Below, in pieces: positions 10,251 to 20,934 of a stretch of DNA of 64,000 nt. The translations under genes and the position numbers were made by a program. Within the stretch, counting starts at the first letter, position 1. Each line of letters starts with the position of its first letter. This DNA comes from Brachypodium distachyon (lineage: Eukaryota > Streptophyta > Magnoliopsida > Poales > Poaceae). The DNA lies in assembly GCF_000005505.3 (NCBI RefSeq), contig NC_016133.3:43427237-43491236 (forward strand), written 5' to 3'. Below the pieces are notes generated by a model, which saw only the letters and a program-made list of their open reading frames with translations, was not told the origin of the DNA and ran no database searches.

Positions 10251-13042
10251 TTATCACCCTTTGCTAGTAAGCGAGTGCTCAACATTCTGAATGTAGTTAT
10301 CACAACTGAGCATTGTGTTACCCCTCCCTGGCACTGCCCTTCCGTATGCAGATACTAGCAGAGAGTCTAGAGACTAGAGAGTGCTCAACATTTTGAATGC
10401 AGTCATCACAACTGAACATTGTGGTACCCCGGACACTGCTCCTCCAAAATTTCCATTGTCCGTCTTGAATTTTGACAAGGGGAGGGAGAAATGTGGATGC
10501 CAATTCAAGCAGGTAGTTTATTATGAGCTGCTAGTCACTCAAACAGACCAATGTGAGAGAATTAACACTAGCAGCTATTCCTTGAGAACAAACCTCTATT
10601 GTATTTCACATGCTATTTGCATTTGCACCTGATAAATTAAATTTATAATCCTCCAGGATCCAGGACTAGTAGGATAGTATTAGGAGTACTGGTCCAACTG
10701 TTTCGCTTTGTGGTATATTCTCTATAAAAAAGGCTAGCTATTTTACTTGGCACCCTCTGTTTTCTTGGTGCAGGTCAAGCAGAAGTGCAAAACATAGGAA
10801 TTGAATTCTGCAGGCAATGATGTTGAAACTGCATATCGCAGGGAAGGAACTTGACTGATTAAGCTGATCAGCAGGTGCAATTAGGATTTTCTGTACAATC
10901 CTGTTGGCCTGCTCAAAGTTGCCCCAAGAGACGATTGTTCAGAGACGCCAATAACTTGCATGCCTCGAAGAAGCTTACAAACCCGGCCTGCTTTGTTTGG
11001 CCATCATGGTTAGGGCTCTGACCTATCGATGTAAACGTGCCATTGTAATTTGATTTCTGACAAGTGTCACGGTTCACGTACAAAAAAAAAAGGTCAACTG
11101 TGACGACACCTTCCATATTTAAACTGTTGGCCAGATTTTGCTACTTGTACAGAAATCGTCATACACTCGAGTATAATGATGACTCTTTTCGAAATTACAT
11201 TTTTTTGTCGGGCAGTTAAGTTTTTTTGGTGGGTCTGAAAAACATTTTATTTGTGCGCTTCAAAATATTTTGGGCAGTAGAAAAGAAGCATGCAAAAAAA
11301 CATTTTTGGAAAATAAAATAAAAAAGATGGTGGTCTGCCAGGACAGGCACAAGGGCCAGAGCGGGCCTGGAGCACAGCAGCCCGTTATCCTCCAACCGTT
11401 GGAAGCGGGCGGTACTACTCGCTGCTCTGTGAAGCCAGCCTCACGCGTTCCCCGCCAAACTACGCGGCCGTGAGGCCCATCGAGCCTTCGCTCGGGCCCC
11501 CAGGCGCAGCTACCGCATCTTGGGACGGGCGGGCCGCAAACCGTGCCTACCGAGGCCCAGGCCCAATGCGCAACCACCAGGCATTCAAACACCACCCTTT
11601 ATTTCCCCCGCTCGGGTTACAAGCTAGCGCTACTCGGCTCGGTGCGATTAGGGAGGTGAGCGGTGTATTTAAGGTGGTGGTTAGCTGTGTAATTAAGCGA
11701 GGTGGGACTAAATTGTGATGGGTGCTGCTACGTGTCAGCGTGTGTGGAGAGAGTGCAAGTGAGGGATTAGGGATTATGGGCCTCTTCTTTGCGTGTGCTG
11801 CCGGCCCAGCGTGGTGTGGTAAAGACTGGAAAAACTTGAAGACTTCTTCATATCACAAAAAAAAATGAAGATAAAGCTTGCGTTCTATATTTGGTAGAGA
11901 CACTTTTCGAGGAAAAAGTAGCAGAAGACAAAGACTAGTTAACTAACTGGCCATATTGCCTTCAGACTTTAGCCCGGCTCGATCAGTTTTGTGAAAAGGT
12001 GGTAAAAAGAAAGGCGATTTCAGTACAGTGAAAGTAGCACTTATGCATCAGCAGTTCAGCCTACGTACAGCTCCATCTAAGAGTCCGTTTGTTTGAAATT
12101 GTTGAAACCGCTCCAACAGCTTCTACTTCATGGAATCCGGAGCCCAAACAAACAGAAGATTTTCGTCCGGATTCTCATAGCCGCTCCTATGAAGCGCTTC
12201 AAGCCAATACACAGCGAACTGGAAGCTAGGGAAGGGGTGCTTCCCGCAGCAGCTGCGGCTTCAAAATCATCCCTTGTACCGAAATACCCTCCCACCAATT
12301 CACATATTACGTACCAAATGCCACAAAACGTTTCGCTTCCTTTTTCCTCTCACCTGGCCACGTCCCGAGCAGAGCGCCAGAGCCCGTCTCCTCGTGCCTC
12401 TCCGTAACTAGGGTTCTCCCCTCACCGGCGCCAGAGCACCAGAGCCCGTCCCCTCACCGTTGGGCCGGCCGTTGACTCTCTAGGCTGCTCGATATATATA
12501 GGCAGCGTGGACGGTCAACCTTGACCAAGCGTGGAAGTCAATTTGGCCGGCGGCGAAGCCACGGCCGTGGATTTGCCGGAGAATATATAATGCATGAGAA
12601 TGAGATGAGAATTAAGATAGCAAGTGGAAATGTGGAATGCGTCCTCCTCGCATGTAGTTCGGCACTAACTAGCTTGTCACCCTCACCTCACTCCATCACT
12701 GTCCTCTTCGTTAATGGCCCGTGCACTAATTATAGTCAATAATTTAATATTAGCGTTGACCAAAAATGTACTGTCCTTCGAACATACTCCTTATGTTCCA
12801 TAGTTCTTGCCGAAATATTACATGTATCTAGACACTTTTTAGGAATAAATACATCCCTTTTTAGACAAATTTGAGACAAGAATTATGAAACTGAGTGAGT
12901 ATATTCGTGTGGAGATGGCGATCATCTTGATCAAGACTATGTACATATATGTTATGTTAAGTCATCAAATCGAAAGCGATTATAGTGTCATGCACTACTG
13001 GATCGTCAGGCAGGCAAACGATTGACAGAACATTAGATCTAT
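10251..13042. other. Intergenic region with small repeats
   Basis: No gene found. A direct repeat of about 66 bp offset 105 bp (GTGCTCAACATTCTGAATG.. at 10276 and GTGCTCAACATTTTGAATG.. at 10381) follows the LRR relic. The 11340-11720 part is GC-rich with overlapping short ORFs on both strands and no recognisable product. At 12075-12180 a GAGTCCGTTTGTTTG / CCCAAACAAAC pair resembles the end of a hAT-type MITE. A Stowaway MITE lies at 12785-12901. Confidence 0.45.
12785..12901. mobile_element. Stowaway-type MITE
   Basis: Ends TACTCCTTATGTTCCATAGTT and AATTATGAAACTGAGTGAGTA are imperfect inverted repeats. The interior GAAATATTACATGTATCTAGAC is shared with the copies at 188-304 and 56735-56850 (one of them inverted). 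Length about 117 bp, non-coding. Confidence 0.75.
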
Positions 13043-14406
13043 GTATAATCCCCAAATGTATCTCTTCGGACGCATAACCCCTGAATTGAAAACCGTTTGA
13101 TTTTAACCTTGAAATCTCTAATACCAGATAAATAACCCCACTTAATGGTTTTTGGACTGAAGTGACACATGTAGGACGGTTTTGTGCGTGATTAGGCAAA
13201 GTTGACTCTTTTTTACCGCTGACGTGGTCTTGTTGATCTTCATCCGCACATACATACGAGTTTCGGATAAAGAAACTTAGGAAAATCATTTGTTAATTTC
13301 GATCCCAAATGAACAGATGAGGCCACAGGATTGAGCCTCTATCTCCTGGGGGCGAACCCGCGCGACATCAACGACAACGACGCATATCTGGGCGACTTGG
13401 TGCTTGCGGTTCTCGCAGGCCGACAGAGGGGGCCAGGCGCTCGTCGCCGCACAGACGGCGGCGGGGTCACAGCACACAGAGCATTCCGGCGTGGGCGGCG
13501 GCGTCGGCTGCCCCATCACGGCCACGGCCACGGCGACCATCAAGACGAAGCAAACGGCAGCAGCAACGAATGCTGCCACCTTACCGGCTGCAGGATCATA
13601 CATACGAGTTTTGGATCAAGAAACTTAGGCAAAATCATTTGTTAATTTCGATCTGAAATAGCGCATCTGGTGTACAAGAAGCACTGGATTATGCAGATAC
13701 ATTAATTGCTGGTTTCGGTATGAGCAAAAGAAGAACAAACCTGCAAAAAAAAAAGCAAACGAAGAACAAAAATTGGATCCAAAGCAAATATCTGAACAAA
13801 TGTATAGCAAAACAACCAATGGATTAGAACCAGATTGAACGAATCGAAGAAAGAAAACACGAGAAATTGGATTTCTTCCATGGCTGCAACGATGCTGGAG
13901 AACAAAAGCTCGTCCGCGCGGGAGGCGGCTGCCGCGTGCGAGGAGCCCGCGGGCCGCGGGAAAGCGGCGAGACGAGACGGTCTGCTCGGGCGAGGCGAGG
14001 AGCAGGGAGGCGACGGGGGTCACACGGCGCTGCTGTAGGGGACCTGCACGCGGCGGAGAAGAGGATCGAGCTCGTCGCCGGCTTCCTACGACGCCGCTCC
14101 TCTGCGAATCACGGCCCGGCAAGCCTTCTCCGGTCGCCGGAGACGACGAAGATGACGAGGACAGGCCGGGGCTTGTGCAGTGACCGGGAAGATGGAAGGT
14201 TGAGGAGATGAAGGGGGCGACTCCAGCGGCAGGCCACGTCAGCGGTCAAAAAATTGTCAACTTGCACTAAACCAGCCTAAATATGCCACGTCAGCCCGAA
14301 ACCGCTAAATGGGATGATTTATCTGGTATTAGAGATTTCAAGGTTAAAATCAAACGTTTTTTCATTTCAGGGGGTTATGCGTCGGAAGAGATACATTTGG
14401 GGTGAA
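13043..14406. mobile_element. Non-autonomous Mutator-like element with long TIRs
   Basis: Bases about 13045-13230 and about 14240-14405 form an imperfect inverted repeat of about 170-180 bp. Both ends contain CCCAAATGTATCTCTTC, TTTGATTTTAACCTTGAAAT, CTCTAATACCAGATAAAT and, further in, CCGCTGACGTGG. TIRs this long with a GC-rich gene-like interior are typical of MULEs that carry captured gene sequence (Pack-MULEs). No transposase is seen. Inside, a direct repeat of about 70 bp (CATACATACGAGTTT..GTTAATTTCGATC at 13247 and 13598) flanks the ORF at 13286-13603. The flanking 9-bp TSD could not be fixed by eye. Confidence 0.7.
13286..13603 (-). CDS. Small secreted Cys-rich protein ORF inside the MULE
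   Basis: An ATG ORF of 105 codons read from 13603 down. Residues about 1-31 look like a signal peptide: MYDPAAGK followed by a long Ala/Val-rich hydrophobic run (AAFVAAAVCFVLMVAVAVAV) ending before MGQPTPPPTPE. The mature part carries C-S-V-C-C, then further cysteines (AAVC, SAC, AQIC, QSC, LIC), eight in all after the hydrophobic run. Upstream on the - strand, GC-rich leader-like sequence (14200-13870) and a pyrimidine-rich tract ending TTTTTTTTGCAG (about 13740) look like an exon and acceptor of a captured gene. I do not recognise a family. It could be a captured gene fragment rather than a working gene. Confidence 0.35.
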   Translation of the reverse strand: MYDPAAGKVAAFVAAAVCFVLMVAVAVAVMGQPTPPPTPECSVCCDPAAVCAATSAWPPLSACENRKHQVAQICVVVVDVARVRPQEIEAQSCGLICSFGIEINK

Positions 14407-16509
14407 ATATGTAATTCTTTCACGTACTTAAAAGAAATGCAGCAGGGCGGCCTTATATTAGGCGCTGCTAACTAATCTGACGAGCAAAGCACCATGCATG
14501 GGCCATGGCCGGCCTTAATTTACAATTTTAATTAATTAATTAACCGGCCGTCGGCAGGTGTTCTGAACAACAGGGGACATCAGCACATGATGCAGGCTGC
14601 AGACATAATTCAAAGATGGTTAGTACAGTATTATTGTTTTTTCTTTAAATCTGGCCATGATTGCCTCCTAGGTATATTCCTTTAATTTGGAGCTGCAGGA
14701 ACATATATACTCTTTCTTCAACTCAAAGATCATATACGGAGTACTACTAATTGTGTATATACTAAAACACTCTTGAGTTTCCTCAGTTCCAATCAGTAGA
14801 TACGTGCAAACTAACTAAGAAAAATCCCAGATATAACTCCCGTGTAAATACTCTCGCCAAACAGACTGAAACTGTCAAACCATTTTCCTTTTGGTGGATG
14901 CTTGTCCAAAAAGAAAATGAAACAAATGAATTGACTACAACAGTGTGGGAAAATGTTTCTGAGTGTTGTCATTAGGAGATCAAATTTAGCAAATGATGAA
15001 ATAAAATCTATTTTTCTTGTAGTTTACTGCTAGAGAGAGACAGGGCAATCTGCACATGCATGCACGATTAATATTCTTCTCCTCTCAAATGATCATATGA
15101 TTTTCCTCTAAAAAAGTGATCATGATTTTGGCGGCTTTCGGCTGGAGGAGCCCACAAAACGGCGACATGCGCACGTTGAGCCTATATACAGTGCACACTG
15201 ACAGGCGGGGCCATGGAGAACGATGTCGGCATCACGTGCAAGATATGGCTGTTTCATTACTTTGAGCTTTGAAGCAAAGCTGCTTATCTGTGTTTAATTT
15301 TTTTTTTACTATAATCGGTGATTTTGATGGTCACCATGAATCATCTTCCATCATGCTAAGCTAGTGATACTCCACTATGGTATTAAATATTCTATGTTTA
15401 ACATTCATGACCAGATTAGGTATAGCCATAACCGGTTCTTTTTAATTTATTATCTAAATGTGTTTTTGACACAAAAATTTCCTCCCCATCGATTTACCAT
15501 TTGTGCACAGTTTGGTTTGAGCCTTGGTCCAACTTTGTATTGTTCATGTAAAGGCTTCTTTGCTCGGTTATATATGTGTATCTTCCGATGCCGAGACAAA
15601 CGATTGTGATATAAGAATTTTCATAGATTTTATGTATTCCCACTGGTCCTTTAGAATTTTGCATGAATTCCACATGCCAAGTCTCATTTTTCGCAAAAAT
15701 AAGGAAAACAGAGTCTTTCAAATGGATCTAAAACTTTTTATAAACTTCCCTCTTTGGCTCTTCCCTACTAAATATTGGAAGGAAAAAATGGAGACCAAAA
15801 GAGACTGCCAACAAATTCCAGCACTGAAACAAATATTGGAAGGAAAAAATGGCGACCAAAAGAGACTGCCAAGTTGCAGAATTAATATTCGGTAGAAATG
15901 CATAAACCAAAACCTACCAACCTAGAGGGGGTTTGCAGGCGGCACATTTGTCCTCATCAGTCTCAGAGGCCAAGCAGAGGTGGTGAAGCCTGAAAGTGAG
16001 CTCAAGATAGGGAAGGAAGGAGCCAACGAAGAAGAGCCAGGAGAGGTCCAAGATTCCCTCTGGACCTTGGTTGGGTTCCCTTGTTTTTCCTTGGCTCATT
16101 GCGAGGTCCTGGATTTTGTGGCCGGCGGCTGCTGCGAGAAAGGTGGGGGTTTTGGTTTGGGGACTCTAGCCGCCACCAATCATTTGGTTCTGTTCTCTTG
16201 GGATCATCCGGACCTGCCATTGCAAAATTTGTAAGGTTCATGTTCTTCCTTCTTTTCCTGCTTCAATTTGTTGGTTTGGTGCTCCTACTTTGTCTTGTTC
16301 ATCTTCAGTTCTTCGAGATGTTCTCTGTTAGCATCGCCGTGCAAAAAGCTTGTACAAATGCTGAAATTTATGTTCTTCCTTTGTAGTATCAGGTGCTGTT
16401 GCAGAAGTTGGTGAGGAAAGGGGTTAGCTGGATTTTACAAGAACCAGCTGCTTCAAATTGGGGAATTTAACATCTTCAGCTCCATCTAGTTGATTCTTGG
16501 ATTTGGGGC
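14407..16509. other. Intergenic region and likely 5' UTR of the ITN1-like gene
   Basis: No gene is seen in 14407-15900; it is AT-rich with no long ORF in either strand. A 42-bp direct duplication lies at 15770-15872. From about 15960 the sequence becomes leader-like (purine-rich, GGAAGGAAGG, then a GC-rich block). A possible 5'-UTR intron runs from a GTAAGG donor at about 16230 to a TTTGTAG acceptor at about 16386. The UTR limits are inference. Confidence 0.45.
15770..15872. repeat. 42-bp direct duplication
   Basis: AAATATTGGAAGGAAAAAATGG followed by GACCAAAAGAGACTGCCAA occurs at 15770-15811 and again at 15831-15872. One base differs and the two copies are separated by 19 bp. It is recent, non-coding, and sits about 640 bp upstream of the ITN1-like start codon. 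Confidence 0.9.
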
Positions 16510-19223
16510 ATGGAGAGGCAGACCAGTTTCCATCTGGGCGCGCTGGAGAAGCTCAAGAGCTTCCGGGGGATCGAGAACTTCAGGAGGAGCAAGGACAGCC
16601 CCGGCAAGCGCGGCGACACGGCGCTCCACCTGGCGGCGAGGTCCGGGAGCGTCGCCCATGTCCAGAAGATCCTCGCCGAGTTCGACCGGGAGCTGGTCGG
16701 GGAGTTGGCGGCCCGGCCGAACCAGGACGGGGAGACGCCGCTGTACGTCGCCGCCGAGAAGGGGCACACCGAGGTGGTGCGCGAGATCCTGAAGGTGTCT
16801 GATGTGCAGACGGCGGGGATCAAGGCCAGCAACAGCTTCGATGCCTTCCATGTCGCGGCGAAGCAGGGCCATCTCGGTGAGAGCTGATCTCTTTCCTTAC
16901 TCATCAGTAAAATTGTTCTGGTGATTTATCATCCATTTCGATCTCAACAAGTTGCATCAAGCCGTCAAGTCTATGAAATGATTCTTGCAGGCTTATGGAA
17001 TTAAAATTTTGGCATGTGTTGAAGGTTGAAGCAGTGGGTTAATTTGTCTTGTAAAAAAAATGGCTGTTCTTATCTGATTGACCTGGTAACATAACATACT
17101 AATGCTCACTACAAGAACAATGATTTCTTCATATTCTTTCGATTCAGAAGAAGTGCAATACTAATTATTCTGTGGCTATCCTTTTCCAATTAATGGCTGA
17201 AAAGAATGTGTAGCTGATTTGATTTAGACCAGGCTCTAATCTTGAATATTTTATCTAGGTGGAAACTGACAAGTTGGGTTTCTCGTAGCACTAGCTGTCT
17301 TGATTTATGAGGGGTTGAAAAAAGGGATATAATGCAACTATGAGTATGAGTAAAGGCACTTGGTAGACTTATCTCATTCCGGTTTATTGTAGTACTGAAG
17401 AACATATCATTTTGATCATTGACTTTCTAGCTAGTGGACCTAAAAAATTAGAGTCATTAGTTATAGCTGTAATTGCTTGCATGATATATGGTTTGAAGTT
17501 AATTTATGAAACGTTTTGGGCTTATTGTCTTTCTATTTCTTGGTTTTGCAGAAGTTTTGAAGGAGCTTTTGCAGGCTTTTCCTGCTCTAGCTATGACTAC
17601 GAATTCTGTGAATGCTACAGCTTTGGAAACTGCTGCCATTCAAGGCCACATTGATATTGTCAACCTTCTTCTGGAAACTGATGCTAGCCTTGCCAAAATT
17701 GCAAGAAATAATGGGAAAACAGTCCTGCATTCAGCAGCAAGAATGGGCCATGTGGAAGTTGTAAGATCATTGTTAAATAAAGATCCAGGTATTGGTTTAA
17801 GAAAAGACAAGAAGGGTCAAACAGCCCTACACATGGCTTCAAAAGGAACAAATGCCGAAATTGTGGTCGAGTTGTTGAAGCCTGATGTCTCAGTTAGTCA
17901 TCTAGAAGACAACAAGGGGAACAGACCACTGCATGTTGCAAGTCGGAAGGGAAATATCGTTGTAAGTGGTCACATAGTGTGAATTGACTCTTGCAGTATT
18001 TTGTTTATTTCTTTCAGTTATATTTTTTTGTCAATAATTTACTGTCATATCTGGTTACTCACTTATCCTAATTTTGACTATGTAGCTCAGTAGTTACTTT
18101 GCTGTAAATCAGTGAATATAATTTATTTGCTAAAATGGCAGTAAAATTCAGAACAACTTTCTCAACTTAATAATGAGGCATATTTTCTTGAAGCTCAATG
18201 AAAACACAATATTGTGAGCTGTTTGGAGTTTGGACAAAACATTGCTGACTCTTATGATTTTCTTTTGTACTGGATCTTGTTAAGAACATTCCAGTTCCTA
18301 TTTCTTGCCTCCTCCTGTATCTTAGCTGATATTTGTGCATTTCCTTCCAGATAGTGCAAATTCTGCTATCAATTGAGGGGATTGAAGTCAACGCGGTAAA
18401 TAGATCTGGAGAGACTGCTCTTGCTATCGCTGAGAAGATCAACAATGAAGAACTTGTTAACATCCTGAGAGACGCCGGTGGAGAAACTGCAAAAGAGCAA
18501 GTGCATCCTGCAAACCCAGCAAAGCAACTTAAGAAGACCGTGAGTGACATTAGACATGATGTCCAGTCCCAGATCAAGCAAACACGCCAGACCAAGATGC
18601 AAGTCCAGAAGATCAAGAACCGGCTTGAAAAGCTCCACATTGGCGGGCTCAACAACGCCATCAACTCCAACACCGTCGTCGCGGTCCTCATCGCCACCGT
18701 CGCCTTCGCAGCCATATTCACCGTCCCTGGTAATTTCGTGGAGGACATGAGCCAAGCAGGGCCTGACATGTCCTTGGGGCAGGCGTACGTGGCAAGCAAC
18801 CCGGCCTTCATCGCGTTCCTGGTCTTCGACTCCCTGGCCCTCTTCATCTCGCTCGCCGTCGTGGTCGTCCAGACCTCGCTCATCGTCGTGGAGCAGAAGG
18901 CCAAGAGGAGGATGGTGTTTGTGATGAACAAGCTGATGTGGCTGGCGTGCCTCTTCATCTCGGCGGCCTTCATCGCCTTAACATATGTTGTGGTCGGCAA
19001 CAGCGACTGGTGGCTGGCCTGGTGCACAATGGCGATCGGCGCCGTGATCATGCTGACCACCCTTGGCTCCATGTGCTACTGCATCGTCGCACACAGGATG
19101 GAGGAGAAGAGCATGAGGAAGATCAGGAAGGCCTCTGGGAGCCAGTCCCACTCGTGGTCCATGCCCGTTGACTCGGACCCGGAGATGATGAACACCGAAT
19201 ACAAGAAGATGTATGCACTGTAG
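16510..19223 (+). CDS. ITN1: ITN1-like ankyrin-repeat/PGG membrane protein
   Basis: Three exons keep frame: 16510-16876, 17552-17961 and 18351-19223 (GT-AG borders; 549 aa). ATG at 16510 opens MERQTSFHLGALEKLKSFRG. About eight ankyrin repeats follow (residues about 35-300), for example GDTALHLAARSGSVAHVQKI, GKTVLHSAARMGHVEVVRSL and KGQTALHMASKG. After a basic linker (TVSDIRHDVQSQIKQTRQTK) comes the PGG domain with NNAINSNTVVAVLIATVAFA at about residue 360 and four predicted membrane segments, then a short cytosolic tail ending EYKKMYAL. Arabidopsis ITN1 acts at the plasma membrane in ABA-linked ROS and salt responses; the same role here is inference. The length matches the family (about 550-600 aa) and no defect is seen. 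The LARP6 gene follows 1.7 kb downstream on the same strand. Confidence 0.93.
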
Positions 19224-20934
19224 CCCGCGGTAAAAATGGCATCACGAGGATCTGTACATAACTAAGCGATGTTTCGCTCGAGGTTATTGGACCAAAGGAA
19301 TGACAGCATCGATGTGGGAATTGGCATGAACTGGTGCCAGTATTTAGCTGAAAACAGTGAGTGAGGGTGACAGTACAATGATGGACTCATGGTATAGGAT
19401 CAATGATGTGTCCATTACTCCATTTCCAAGTCCAATGGGCATTTTATAAGTTGTATTTGTAGTGATTGAATAAGATTAAAGTAAAAGCATTTCCTCTCCC
19501 ATCTCACTATTTCCCATGAGCTCCTCTCAATAAGGGCCTTTGGAATGTAAAATTTGAACAAAGCAGGAGTGTAGGAAATCAAAATATAGCTATTTGGAGG
19601 CTGGATAGGAATTTTGCAGTGACTCGAATAGAACAGTTTTTTTCATGAGGTTTAACCTCTTGCTAAAACTCCTATAAATTGAGGTAAAACCGTAGGATTT
19701 TAGGTGGTCTAACTCCTTTGAATCGAAATTGCCTTGTAGGAGAATTTCCTAACAGTCAAAACTCTGTTAGGGGCTAAACGCTCTTAGAGTTCCCCTCTAA
19801 GGCTAGACATAAGAGCATCCATAGTCATTGAAACGATTACCTACATAGATGCCTCTAAGACTTAGAGGCGACCTCTAAGCACTGCAGCTGCCTCTAAACT
19901 CTTTTACCCATACGTGGGGTCCAGCTTATAGGTAACGTTGTCTCTAAATACAACGGGATTTTGTGACAAGGTCAGAGACATAAGATGGGTCCCAACTTAA
20001 TAGTAGAGTTGCCTCTAAAAACCGTGGGTGTTCTGACCTCTTACGATCATTCGAATGACGTCTACTGATCAGTGGTGGGAGGAAGAGCATGAGAGAAGGT
20101 AAGAGGAACAAAAGGGGCAGGAAGAAGACAATGGAAGAGGACCCGATGGTCATCACGAGAGCTCATAGTCACTATTGTCAACCAGGTAAAATCGACATCC
20201 CTCCGGTCTTAGTGGTAGAATTGCCTCTAAAAATTGTGTATGTCCTAACCTCTTACGGTCAGACATCGTCTACCTCGATAGTGTCCGGAGGTGATGTCTG
20301 ACCTCGATGGTGTCGGGAGGATGAGCATGAGAGAAGCAACGAGGAACAAGAGGAGCAGGAAGAAGAGTACCCGGTGGCCACCACCAGGACTCATGGTTAC
20401 TATTGTCGGACAGGTAACATGTAACATCGACATCTATCTAGGCTTAGAGAAAAAGGTCCGAGCGGTACGCCGCTCCTCTCATGATCAATCTATGGCGGAT
20501 TCAACGAGGACCTAGATGGACAAAGGCAGGGAACGGTCGAACGGAGGGGGATGAAACACTAGCACATATATGAATTGCATCCAAAGATCTTCCTAATCAT
20601 TCCATTCCTCCACTTGTTTTGTGGCATATGTGTGTATATGTTACGAAGAGATTTGCATATGTGTCTCTGACAGCAATATTTTTGTCAATCTGTTTTGAGG
20701 CTGTCTCTATCTGTTTTGAGGCGATTTGTATTTGTGTCTGTGTTTGTGCCCTAACTGTTGAAGTTTAAGCCCTAAGTTTGCACTACTGGTAGCCCTTTAG
20801 AACTTTAGAAGCAGCTTCCTGTGTATTTGTGTTGGCCGCCTCCGTGTCCTCGCTCCTCTCTTCTCTTCCTTCCACAGCAAGCGAAGGCAAATTGAGAAAC
20901 CCTCCTCCCCTCACCGATCCCCTCTCTAATCTCC
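19224..20934. other. 3' flank with MITE-like and duplicated repeats; 5' flank of LARP6
   Basis: No gene is seen. 19540-19770 (GGGCCTTTGGAATG .. CTCCTTTGAATC) resembles a grass MITE. From 19850 the motif GCCTCTAAG/CTTAGAGGC recurs several times. About 240 bp is duplicated: GGAGGAAGAGCATGAGAGAAG at about 20080 matches GGAGGATGAGCATGAGAGAAG at about 20317, and the GTAGAATTGCCTCTAAAAA context precedes both. 20760-20934 is the likely LARP6 promoter and 5' UTR, with a TC-rich leader before the ATG. Confidence 0.5.

Noticed and set aside
11340..11720. GC-rich ORFs on both strands as a gene
   Set aside because: No family motif, no consistent splice sites, overlapping frames on both strands.
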